DNA of 64,000 bases from positions 241,110 to 305,109 of the forward strand of contig CAJUKH010000026.1 of assembly GCA_910587345.1 (NCBI GenBank), given 5' to 3'. The notes beneath the pieces are model-generated. The model did no database searches. It worked only from the letters and a program-made list of their open reading frames with translations, and was not told where the DNA came from. The DNA comes from an uncultured Oscillospiraceae bacterium (lineage in GTDB: Bacteria > Bacillota > Clostridia > Oscillospirales > Oscillospiraceae). Numbering within the stretch: position 1 is the first letter of the stretch; each line of letters starts with the position of its first letter. Positions 51,267-58,604 of the stretch are shown in pieces. The position numbers and the translations under genes are program-made.

Positions 51267-51769
51267 CCATCCGCAACGCCACCGCAGAAGACGCTCCCCT
51301 GCTGGAACGCTGGTGGAACGACGGCGCCCTCATGGCCCACGCCGGCTACCCCAACGGCACTGGGGAAAAAGCCGCCCACATCGCCCAAAAAATCGCCAAA
51401 GATGACGATGCCACCCACCGCCGTCTTATTCTGGAGGCGGCGGGAACCCCCATCGGGGAGATGAACTACCGTAATCTAAACGACGGCAGCGCCGAAATTG
51501 GTATCAAGATCTGTGAAATGGACCGACAGGAGAAGGGCTATGGCCGGAAATTTCTCTCCCTCCTCATCGCTGCCCTCTTCCGGATGGGCTACGAAAAGGT
51601 GGTGCTGGACACCAATCTTCAAAACCGCCGTGCCCAGCATGTCTACGAAAGCCTGGGCTTCGTCAAAACAGCGGTCCACGAAAACGCCTTTCAAGACCAG
51701 CTGGGACAATGGCAGACCTCGGTGGACTACGAACTTCTGCCCCAGGACTTTATCACCTTTGCCCCCTGA
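51242..51769 (+). CDS. GNAT family N-acetyltransferase (RimJ/RimL-like)
   Basis: 175 residues. LTIRNATAEDAPLLERWWND start, GEMNYRNLNDGSAEIGIKI, EKGYGRKFLSLLIAALF (acetyl-CoA loop) and VVLDTNLQNRRAQHVYESLG are typical of ribosomal-protein-type GNATs. ATG at 51242 lies 5 nt after AAAGGAGG. Follows the TIGR01906 gene by about 80 bp. Confidence 0.9.
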   Translation: MFLTYQDLTIRNATAEDAPLLERWWNDGALMAHAGYPNGTGEKAAHIAQKIAKDDDATHRRLILEAAGTPIGEMNYRNLNDGSAEIGIKICEMDRQEKGYGRKFLSLLIAALFRMGYEKVVLDTNLQNRRAQHVYESLGFVKTAVHENAFQDQLGQWQTSVDYELLPQDFITFAP

Positions 51770-51773
51770 CAGC

Positions 51774-51807
51774 AAAAGTACCGCACCTTACGGTGCGGCA
51801 CTTTTTT
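51774..51807. terminator. bidirectional terminator
   Basis: AAGTACCGCACC/GGTGCGGCACTT hairpin with one mismatch, A-run before and T-run after, between convergent GNAT genes. Confidence 0.8.
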
Positions 51808-52277
51808 ACCGATCCAGTTGGAAGTAACCGGACAGCCGTCCCTCCTCTATCTCCTCCATCAGCCGAAAGCCGCACTTTTCCAGCACCCGGACGGACGGTA
51901 TGTTATCCAGATAGACAAAAGCCCCATAACTTTTACATCCATACCGGCCATCGGTATCCTTCAAAAAGAGAGACACCCCCTCGGCGGCAACGCCCTTGCC
52001 CTGATATTCGGCAAAGATGCAATAGCTCACCATGGCCCCCGGCTCCCCCCGCCGGTTCGATGCCATAACACCACACATCTCCGGCATAGGTCCCATCCAC
52101 CCAAATGGTCCTGCCGTAACTTTTCGCCCCGGGAAGCAGCGTCTGCCGATAGTCCTCCACCGCCTCCTCCGCCGTTTTCGCCTGCTGGGGCAGGGTCCGG
52201 TCCAGCCCCTGACGGCGGACCGTCTCAAAATAGATTCGCACCGTCTCCTCTGTCCGCTCCCGCAATTCCACTTTCAT
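51806..52277 (-). pseudogene. GNAT acetyltransferase gene, frameshifted in a G6 tract
   Basis: From ATG 52277 the frame reads MKVELRERTEETVRIYFETV through GRTIWVDGTYAGDVWCYGIEP and then loses similarity. The other frame supplies the rest of the domain: AMVSYCIFAEYQGKGVAAEG (acetyl-CoA loop) and DNIPSVRVLEKCGFRLMEEI to the stop at 51806. Dropping one base of the C6 run at 52045-52050 (plus strand) joins them into about 156 residues of ordinary GNAT. Good ribosome site GGAGGGG upstream. Confidence 0.75.
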
Positions 52278-52289
52278 CTCTTCCCCTCC

Positions 52290-52318
52290 TTGCCTTTTTT
52301 AATAAAAATGTCTATAAT
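52290..52318 (+). promoter_or_regulatory. promoter of the nucleoside phosphorylase gene
   Basis: TTGCCT (52290-52295), 17 bp, TATAAT (52313-52318). Confidence 0.75.
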
Positions 52319-52357
52319 GTACCATAGCATCCAAAATTTTGGAAGGAGGAACCTGCC

Positions 52358-53089
52358 ATGCTTCAACCCCACATTCAGTTAGAGAATATGGGCATCCGCT
52401 GTGCCATCCTCCCCGGGGACCCCGCCCGGGTGGACCGGATCGCCCAACAGTTGGAAAACCCTCAGGAACTCACCTTCAACCGGGAATACCGCTCCCTCCG
52501 GGGCGCCTATCAGGGCCTCCCCATTCTGGCCATGTCCACCGGCATGGGCGGTGCCTCCATGGCCATCGCCGTGGAGGAACTGAAAAACATCGGCATCACC
52601 CACATTATCCGCATCGGCTCCTGCGGTGCCTTGCAGGAGGGCATCGGCCTGGGCGACCTGATTTTAGTCAACGCCGCCGTCCGGGATGACGGCGCCTCCC
52701 GCACCTATGTTCCGGAGCAGTACCCCGCCGTGGCTGACACCGGCCTTCTCCTTGCCTGTATGGAATCCGCCAAAGAGCGGGGCTTTCACCACCATGTGGG
52801 CCTTGCCCGCAGCCATGACAGCTTCTATATCGACAACGAAGAGGAGGTCAGCGCCGCCTGGTCCAAACGGGGCGTTTTAGGCTCCGACATGGAGACCGCC
52901 GCCCTCTTTACCGTGGCCCGCCTCCGGGGGCTGAAGGCCGCCAGCATCCTCAACAATGTGGTCATCTGGGGGGAGGACACCGGCGAATCCATCGGCTCCT
53001 ACGCCGGCGGCGCCGATCCCACCGCTCTTGGGGAGAAAAATGAGATCACCGTAGCTCTGGACGCCTTCGTGAAGGCCCTGAAAAACTGA
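52358..53089 (+). CDS. nucleoside phosphorylase (uridine phosphorylase/NP-I family)
   Basis: 243 residues. Phosphate site LPGDPARVDRIAQQL, TGMGGASMAIAVEEL, RIGSCGALQEGIGLGDL and the nucleoside motif GSDMETAALFTVARLRGL. These are shared by uridine phosphorylase and DeoD-type enzymes. The STGMGGAS and IGSCG forms lean to uridine phosphorylase, but specificity is not decidable by eye. Salvages nucleosides by phosphorolysis in the cytoplasm. Own promoter and terminator. Confidence 0.9.
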   Translation: MLQPHIQLENMGIRCAILPGDPARVDRIAQQLENPQELTFNREYRSLRGAYQGLPILAMSTGMGGASMAIAVEELKNIGITHIIRIGSCGALQEGIGLGDLILVNAAVRDDGASRTYVPEQYPAVADTGLLLACMESAKERGFHHHVGLARSHDSFYIDNEEEVSAAWSKRGVLGSDMETAALFTVARLRGLKAASILNNVVIWGEDTGESIGSYAGGADPTALGEKNEITVALDAFVKALKN

Positions 53090-53103
53090 CCCCGATTTAC
53101 CAG

Positions 53104-53152
53104 AAAAGCCCCCGTTTTGGTCTCGTTTTGGACCAGAACGGGGGCTTTTTTC
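53104..53152 (+). terminator. terminator of the nucleoside phosphorylase gene
   Basis: AAAAGCCCCCGTT and its complement form a long hairpin around a GGTC/GACC inner stem, followed by TTTTTT. Confidence 0.85.
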
Positions 53153-53893
53153 TTATCCTCGCCGCAGCAGCCTCAGCACCACCATCAAAACGGCCACCAG
53201 AACCACCGCCAACGCCATGGCCTTGGCCAGTTCCTTCCCCTCGGCCTTTCTTCCCTCCGGTGTCTTGCTGTAAGCAATGCCGTCCTCCACCGCCAGGTTG
53301 GCGGGCAGCTTGAACTTCAGCCGCTCCAGCATCTCATAGGCCGCCCCCTCATTGAGAAAGCTGGCCTTCCACACCGGTTTTTCCCCCTCGGTATACAGGG
53401 CCAGGTCATAGCAGGTCCTCATATGGGATCTCCCCACGGTGTAAGTATCCTTGGCCAATGTGGCCCGGCGGATATCCCTGTTCCTCACCACCCGGCTCTT
53501 CCCCGGCTGGCGGAAATAGAGATACCCCTCCCCCAGCCACAAAGTACAGGGCTTCACCTGTGGTGCCGGGGAATAGGGCAGCTTTGCGGCCGTGCCCATC
53601 TGCCGGGCAAACTCCTCCCGCTCCCCCTGACTGGGCAGGACCTCCTCCACAGAGGCCAGAAGGGGCTTGATAAAGCGGCTCTTATAGTCCCCCATCTTCC
53701 ATATCAGGGCCATAATGACCACCTGAACGAAGATGACCACCGCCTCCATGGCCCCGCCGCCGTCCAGCAGCATGACAACACCGCCCAGCATATTGAAGCC
53801 GACCAACGCCATCAGTCCGATGGTCAGTAGCCGTGCTTTGCCAAACCGCTCTTTGATCTCCGCCAGTTCCTGTTCCTTCCACTGCTCAAACAT
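53153..53893 (-). CDS. membrane protein of unknown function with PH-like middle
   Basis: 246 residues. Charged amphipathic start, two helices (LLTIGLMALVGFNMLGGVV and VVIFVQVVIMALIWKM), a soluble domain of about 130 residues (LWLGEGYLYFRQPGKSRVVR, pattern of a bacterial PH-like sheet), and a C-terminal helix (ALAVVLVAVLMVVLRLL) with a basic end. No family named. Follows rnc by 46 bp on the same strand and may be the end of that operon. Confidence 0.72.
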   Translation of the reverse strand: MFEQWKEQELAEIKERFGKARLLTIGLMALVGFNMLGGVVMLLDGGGAMEAVVIFVQVVIMALIWKMGDYKSRFIKPLLASVEEVLPSQGEREEFARQMGTAAKLPYSPAPQVKPCTLWLGEGYLYFRQPGKSRVVRNRDIRRATLAKDTYTVGRSHMRTCYDLALYTEGEKPVWKASFLNEGAAYEMLERLKFKLPANLAVEDGIAYSKTPEGRKAEGKELAKAMALAVVLVAVLMVVLRLLRRG

Positions 53894-53939
53894 ACCTATT
53901 CCTCCCGCAAAAAGGCCGGAGCACCGCTCCGGCCCGGGC

Positions 53940-54608
53940 TTATTTGTTCAGCATCTCTACTGCCGACCTGGCCGCCATCTGTTCGGCCTCTTTCTTGCTG
54001 TGTCCGGTGCCCCGACCCACCGCCTTACCGTTCAGGTCCACCTCCACGGTGAACACCTTGGCATGGTCGGGACCGCTTTGGCCGATGAGGCGATAGGCCA
54101 GCACCTGACCGCTCTCCCGCTGCACCAGCTCCTGCAATGCGGTCTTATAGTCCCGTGTCACGGCCTTTTCGGTCTCTCTGGCCAGAATGAACCGCTGAAC
54201 GATTTTCCTGGCCTCCGCAAGTCCTCCGTCCAGATAAACCGCCGCCAGCACCGCCTCCACTGCGTCCGCCCGAATAGAGGGCCGCTCCCGGCCCCCGCCG
54301 GCGGCCTCTCCCCGGCCCAGCCGGAGAAACTTCCCCAGCTCCAGCCGGTCAGCCACCTCCACCAGACTCTCCTCGCACACAAGGGCCGCCCGGGTCCGGG
54401 TCAGGTCCCCCTCGGGAAGATCGGGGTGGGCATGATACAGGTGATCGGCGGTCACCATCCCCAGAATGGAATCGCCCAAAAACTCCAGCCGCTCATTGCT
54501 GCCCAGCCCCCCACGGTTCTCGTTGGCATAGGAGCTGTGGGTCAGCGCCTGCTGGAGCAGGCTGCGGTCCTGAAAGGTATAGCCAAGTCTGGCTTCCAGT
54601 GTTTCCAT
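53940..54608 (-). CDS. rnc: ribonuclease III
   Basis: 222 residues. Cleaves double-stranded RNA, including rRNA precursors and the SRP RNA precursor in Firmicutes. Signature NERLEFLGDSILGMVTADHL, second metal Glu in AVEAVLAAVYLDGG, and the C-terminal dsRNA-binding domain (LQELVQRESGQVLAYRLIG to the C-terminus). ATG at 54608 overlaps the acpP stop by one base (TGATG). Order plsX-acpP-rnc is the usual one. Confidence 0.97.
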   Translation of the reverse strand: METLEARLGYTFQDRSLLQQALTHSSYANENRGGLGSNERLEFLGDSILGMVTADHLYHAHPDLPEGDLTRTRAALVCEESLVEVADRLELGKFLRLGRGEAAGGGRERPSIRADAVEAVLAAVYLDGGLAEARKIVQRFILARETEKAVTRDYKTALQELVQRESGQVLAYRLIGQSGPDHAKVFTVEVDLNGKAVGRGTGHSKKEAEQMAARSAVEMLNK

Positions 54609-54841
54609 CACTCACCCAGCTTGCTTCGCAGATAGCCCACCAGGTCTCCCACGGTGTGGATGGAGGCGATATCCTCTTCGCTCATCTCCTCGATGTCGAA
54701 CTCCTCCTCCAGATTCATGGACAGCTCCACCAGGTCCACGGAATCGGCCCCCAGGTCATCCATGCCCATGTCCTCGGTGATCTCCTCTACCTCAAGGCCG
54801 AACTGCTCGGCCAACAGCTTTGCCACTTTTTCAAAAATCAT
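54608..54841 (-). CDS. acpP: acyl carrier protein
   Basis: 77 residues. Carries growing acyl chains on a phosphopantetheine attached to Ser in GADSVDLVELSMNLEEEF. ATG at 54841 follows AGGAGG; the frame start at 54874 has no site. Has its own promoter within the plsX-acpP gap, so it can be made independently of plsX. Confidence 0.97.
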   Translation of the reverse strand: MIFEKVAKLLAEQFGLEVEEITEDMGMDDLGADSVDLVELSMNLEEEFDIEEMSEEDIASIHTVGDLVGYLRSKLGE

Positions 54842-54879
54842 AATTGGACCTCCTAACTTTTGGCTTACAGGCAAATATG

Positions 54880-54908
54880 ATAATAGGCAATATCTCCCTG
54901 TATGTCAA
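54880..54908 (-). promoter_or_regulatory. promoter of acpP-rnc
   Basis: Minus-strand TTGACA (54903-54908), 17 bp, TATTAT (54880-54885). Confidence 0.8.
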
Positions 54909-54916
54909 GGGGTAAA

Positions 54917-55951
54917 TCAAATTTTCTCCTTTTCGTCCTTCCCCACCGGCAGACGCATATACTCCATATTCTCCGCAATGCTCTCCACGATCCCCGCCGA
55001 GGCAAACCGCGCCGCCTGGGCAATGGCGTTCTGAATGGCATAGGCGTCGGAGGAGCCGTGGGCCTTGATCACCGGCTTTGCAATGCCTACCAGCGCGGTG
55101 CCGCCGATCTCCCGGGAGTCCATCAGCTTCTTGAACTCCTTCAGCCCACCGGCGGCCAGCACCGCCGCCATCTTGCCCGCCAGATTCCGCTTGAACATCT
55201 TCTTCAGCTCCCCGGTGAGGAACAGTGCCGTCCCCTCCACCGTCTTGAGGAAGATATTGCCGGAATAGCCGTCGGTGACGATGACGTCCACCGCACCCAG
55301 CACCGCCTCCCGGGCTTCCACATTCCCCACAAAGTGGATGCGGCCCTCCTCCCCGGCCTGCTTCAGCAAAGCATAGGTCTCCCGCTGGAGGTCCGTTCCC
55401 TTGCCTTCCTCGCTGCCGATATTCAAAAGCCCCACCCGCGGCTCCGGCTTGCCCAGAATATGCTCGGCATAGTAAGACCCCATAAAGGCGAACTGCAGCA
55501 GATACTCCGGCGTACACTCGGCAGTGGCGCCGCAGTCGATAAGGATGGCCCCGTTGGGCAGTTGGGGGGCCAGAGCTGCCCGGCGGATACCCCGGATACG
55601 CTTGGTGATAAGAGTCGCCGCCGACAACAACGCCCCGGTGGAACCCGCCGACACAAAGGCGTCTCCCTTCCCCTCTTTCAGCAGGTTCAGCCCCACCGTC
55701 AGAGAGGAATCCTTCTTCTCCTTGAAGGCCGTGGCGGGGTTGTCTTCCATCTCCACCACCTCAGAGGCGTGGACGATCTCCAGCCCCGGGGGAGGGGCGT
55801 CATGGCCCAGTTCCTGAAGGATGGACAGCAGTTCATCCCCCCGGCCCACCAGAACAGCCTCTACCCCCTGCTCCCGCACGGCGGCCAGAGCGCCCTCTAC
55901 ATTGCAACGGGGGGCGTTGTCTCCGCCCATGGCGTCTATGATGATTTTCAT
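54917..55951 (-). CDS. plsX: phosphate acyltransferase PlsX
   Basis: 344 residues. Makes acyl-phosphate from acyl-ACP for phospholipid synthesis. IIIDAMGGDNAPRCNVEGAL at the start, FVSAGSTGALLSAATLI, DCGATAECTPEYLLQFAFMG, GLLNIGSEEGKGTDL and VIVTDGYSGNIFLKTVEG are the family set. GGAGGAGA lies before ATG 55951. The rpmF gene that often precedes plsX is not here; module B occupies that place. Confidence 0.97.
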   Translation of the reverse strand: MKIIIDAMGGDNAPRCNVEGALAAVREQGVEAVLVGRGDELLSILQELGHDAPPPGLEIVHASEVVEMEDNPATAFKEKKDSSLTVGLNLLKEGKGDAFVSAGSTGALLSAATLITKRIRGIRRAALAPQLPNGAILIDCGATAECTPEYLLQFAFMGSYYAEHILGKPEPRVGLLNIGSEEGKGTDLQRETYALLKQAGEEGRIHFVGNVEAREAVLGAVDVIVTDGYSGNIFLKTVEGTALFLTGELKKMFKRNLAGKMAAVLAAGGLKEFKKLMDSREIGGTALVGIAKPVIKAHGSSDAYAIQNAIAQAARFASAGIVESIAENMEYMRLPVGKDEKEKI

Positions 55952-56052
55952 GGTGTCTCCTCCTTTGGTGGAAGGGTTTCCTTTTGATTTGGACGATATC
56001 GTCCCAATGGGGGAAGTTTGAACGCTTCTCCCTTTTGATCGTATTGTTTCAT
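55948..56052 (-). CDS. doubtful 34-residue ORF coupled to plsX
   Basis: ATG at 56052 opens MKQYDQKGEAFKLPPLGRYR and ends with a TGA that overlaps the plsX ATG by 4 bp. The coupling suggests a real gene, but no ribosome site precedes it. It starts exactly where the module B element ends, so it may be the remnant of a gene cut by the insertion. It contains the 14-bp palindrome GGACGATATCGTCC (55991-56004), which could instead be an operator for plsX. Confidence 0.3.
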   Translation of the reverse strand: MKQYDQKGEAFKLPPLGRYRPNQKETLPPKEETP

Positions 56053-56106
56053 CTGCCCGGCGGGGGGGGACCCCTCGGGGGTAAAACCGCTGTGGGAAAG
56101 AGGGAT

Positions 56107-56728
56107 GCTTTATCTTGCAGTTGTTTTTTTGCCTGCCCGACTGGGGATTGTTTTTCCGCTTGCCCAGCGGGGGCCAAAACCACTTTTTCTTTTGCAGCGC
56201 AAAAGAAAAAGCGGTTCTGGACTCCGAAAAAGAAAAGGTAGACCAGTGGAGATTATGGGGCGGTACGGTACAACCGAACGTTGGTGTTGTGCTGTTATGG
56301 TGTCCCTCGGGTAAAAGACTTTAGGGTATCCCTCTTGTTTCCGGCGGCCTGCGTTTGAACGACCCGTGGTCCCTCTTGCGCCACTGCCGTTGAGGGGGTG
56401 GAATACCGCTCCTTGTTCGTTGGTATCCACACCGCCTGGGTGGGTGGTAACTCGTTAGGAGAACCACCCCTCAAGCTGTGTAGGCCGAGGCGGGTCGATT
56501 TCAACGGCATTTCTTCAGTGTTCCACCAACGGACGCACGGGTGCGGGGCAAGTGGGACCATGGGAGCGTAAAGACGACACGAGCCGACTCCAATGCACTT
56601 GGTCTTGACCTGAGACTTTTCTTGGAGAGCGCGAGAGGCTATTCTTTTCCTCGGGAAAAGAATAGTCTTTCGCATCCACGCACCCATAGGCTTCCCTCGC
56701 AACTATCATCCAAACGGTATTTCCTGCC
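56107..56728 (-). ncRNA. module B conserved element, candidate large structured RNA
   Basis: Inverted second copy of the element at 31788-32465, directly downstream of the module B XRE gene. Blocks 56463-56612 and 56170-56444 align with 31941-32091 and 32157-32424. Relative to copy A it lacks about 70 nt after the first hairpin and about 45 nt before the CCCACCCAGGCGG block. The hairpin at 56633-56676 keeps the copy A shape with different bases. The 22-bp hairpin near 56176-56219 is identical in both copies. Transcription is not shown by sequence alone. Confidence 0.6.
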
Positions 56729-56731
56729 AGT

Positions 56732-56959
56732 TTACCTCATTTCAGCCTGGTCTGTCAACCCCAGCAGATAGTCAGCGGAAACATGGTAATGCTTACAAAT
56801 AAGAGGCAATTTCTCCAACGTAGTCATCCGGGTGCCCTTTTCCATCTCACTGATTTGATTGATACTAACACCCAGAAGATCCGCCAGCACTCTCTGCGGT
56901 TCTTTCGTCTCTTTGCGGAGTTCCCGCATCCGTTGGGCAAATATTTCTTTCGTAGACAT
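56732..56959 (-). CDS. XRE-family repressor of module B
   Basis: 75 residues, single helix-turn-helix domain: RVLADLLGVSINQISEMEKG (about residues 23-42), C-terminus HVSADYLLGLTDQ. Paralogue of 31521-31742. ATG at 56959 follows AAGGGGG. Divergent from the small gene at 57030 across a 70-bp region holding a strong inverted repeat, which it probably binds. Confidence 0.9.
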   Translation of the reverse strand: MSTKEIFAQRMRELRKETKEPQRVLADLLGVSINQISEMEKGTRMTTLEKLPLICKHYHVSADYLLGLTDQAEMR

Positions 56960-56969
56960 GAGAACCCCC

Positions 56970-56998
56970 TTGACAATTCACTAATAAGATGATATTCT
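56970..56998 (+). promoter_or_regulatory. promoter of the module B small gene
   Basis: TTGACA (56970-56975), 17 bp, TATTCT (56993-56998). The spacer is the left arm of the operator below, so a bound repressor would block it. Confidence 0.75.
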
Positions 56999-57018
56999 AT
57001 ATTCATCTTATTGGTGAA
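56977..57018. promoter_or_regulatory. inverted-repeat operator of module B
   Basis: TTCACTAATAAGATGA (56977-56992) and TCATCTTATTGGTGAA (57003-57018): 16-bp arms with one G-T mismatch, 10 bp apart, covering the promoter spacer, -10 and start region. Confidence 0.8.
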
Positions 57019-57029
57019 GGGTGATGTTT

Positions 57030-57272
57030 ATGGACATTATCTATGAAATCTCCTACCTTCTCACCGAAGGCATCGACAAACTCCAGCAAACCGACATGGA
57101 GTACCGAAAAACCCGCCAGTTGGAAAACCGTATTCTGGAACAGCTGAACGAAGCCGTCGGAAAGGACATGGTGGAAAGACTCACCGATGTGCAGGCCGAA
57201 CGATTGCTGGTCGACCAGTTTCACGCCTTCCTTTGCGGCCTGCGGTTAGGCGTTGCGCTTCTTGACCTCTAA
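57030..57272 (+). CDS. module B small protein, same family as 31222-31455
   Basis: 80 residues, helical and charged (MDIIYEISYLLTEGIDKLQQ), C-terminus FHAFLCGLRLGVALLDL. Similar length, composition and C-terminal pattern to the module A protein, and in the same divergent arrangement with an XRE gene. ATG at 57030 lies 8 nt after AAGGG. Its 3' end overlaps the convergent trmFO gene by 27 bp. Function unknown. Confidence 0.78.
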   Translation: MDIIYEISYLLTEGIDKLQQTDMEYRKTRQLENRILEQLNEAVGKDMVERLTDVQAERLLVDQFHAFLCGLRLGVALLDL

Positions 57273-58553
57273 TGCCTCCAGCGCCCGGTTGGCAATGAGG
57301 GTATTCTTCTCCCGCTTGCCGCCCTTCACCTTTTCCGGCCAGGGGGGCATGATGCCGAAGTTTACGTTCATGGGCTGAAAATCGGTGACGCTCTCATTGG
57401 ACACGTAGAGGGCCAAGGCTCCGATGGCGGTCTCCCGTGGGAAATCCACCGGCGGCTTTCCCAACAGCCGGTTGGCCATCTCAATGGCGCAAAGACAGCC
57501 CGAGGCGGTGGACTCCACATAGCCCTCCACACCGGTGATCTGCCCGGCAAAGGCCACCCGGGGACACTCCTTCACCCGGTAATAGCGGTCTAAAAACCCG
57601 GGGGACTTCAAATAGGTATTCCGGTGCATGACCCCGTACCGCAGAAATTCTGCCTGGGCCAGCGCGGGGATCATGGAAAAGACCCGCTTCTGCTCCCCCC
57701 ACTTCAAATGGGTCTGAAAGCCCACCAGATTGTAGATGCTCCCCTCGCTGTTATCCTTGCGAAGCTGGACCACGGCATAGGGAGTCTCCCCCGTGGCCGG
57801 GTCACGAAGCCCCTTGGGCTTCAGGGGGCCGTACCGCAGGGTATCCTCCCCCCGCCGGGCCATGACCTCCACGGGCATACAGCCCTCAAACACCCGGGAG
57901 TCCTCAAACCCGTGGACCTCCGCCTCCTCGGCGGTGCGAAGGGCCTGCCAGAAGGCCAGATACTCCTCCTTGGACATGGCGCAGTTGATATAATCCGCCG
58001 TCCCCTTGTCATAGCGGGAGGCAAACCAGGCCCGGGTCATGTCAATGCTCTCAAAGCTGACCAGCGGGGCGGCGGCATCAAAAAAGTTCAGCGTGCCGCT
58101 GCCCGGAAAAGCCCTTGCAATGGCCTCCGTCAGCCCTTCCGAGGCCAGCGGCCCGGCGGCGATGATGACCTCCCCCTCCGGAATGTCGGTGACCTCCCCC
58201 TCCTCCACGGTGATGAGGGGATGGGCCTTTATTTTCTCCGTAACGGCGGCGGAGAAGGCGTTGCGGTCCACCGCCAGAGCGCCTCCCGCCTCCACCCGGT
58301 GGGCGTCGGCGCAGGCGATGATCAGGCTGTCCAGCCGCCGCAGCTCCTCCTTCAAAAGCCCCACGGCGTTTTCCATCTGATCAGAGCGCAGGGAGTTGGA
58401 GCAGACCAGCTCTGCAAAGTCGGCGCTGTGATGGGCAGGGGTGGATTTTTGGGGCTTCATCTCCCGCAGTGTGACGGGGATGCCCCGCTGTGCCAGCTGC
58501 CAGGCCGCTTCGCACCCTGCCAGCCCGGCCCCTATCACGGTGACCATTTCCAT
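57246..58553 (-). CDS. trmFO: methylenetetrahydrofolate-tRNA-(uracil-5-)-methyltransferase TrmFO
   Basis: 435 residues. Folate- and FAD-dependent enzyme making m5U54 in the T-loop of tRNA. FAD-binding VTVIGAGLAGCEAAWQLA, HSADFAELVCSNSLRSD, VFEGCMPVEVMARRGEDTLR, FAGQITGVEGYVESTASG and NVNFGIMPPWP match the family. ATG 58553 (or 58547) follows GGAGGGGG. Directly downstream of topA, the common topA-trmFO order. Confidence 0.97.
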   Translation of the reverse strand: MEMVTVIGAGLAGCEAAWQLAQRGIPVTLREMKPQKSTPAHHSADFAELVCSNSLRSDQMENAVGLLKEELRRLDSLIIACADAHRVEAGGALAVDRNAFSAAVTEKIKAHPLITVEEGEVTDIPEGEVIIAAGPLASEGLTEAIARAFPGSGTLNFFDAAAPLVSFESIDMTRAWFASRYDKGTADYINCAMSKEEYLAFWQALRTAEEAEVHGFEDSRVFEGCMPVEVMARRGEDTLRYGPLKPKGLRDPATGETPYAVVQLRKDNSEGSIYNLVGFQTHLKWGEQKRVFSMIPALAQAEFLRYGVMHRNTYLKSPGFLDRYYRVKECPRVAFAGQITGVEGYVESTASGCLCAIEMANRLLGKPPVDFPRETAIGALALYVSNESVTDFQPMNVNFGIMPPWPEKVKGGKREKNTLIANRALEALEVKKRNA

Positions 58554-58604
58554 TGCGCCCCCTCCTCTCTTTCATTCGGACCGCCCTTGGGACTGCCCGG
58601 CGGC

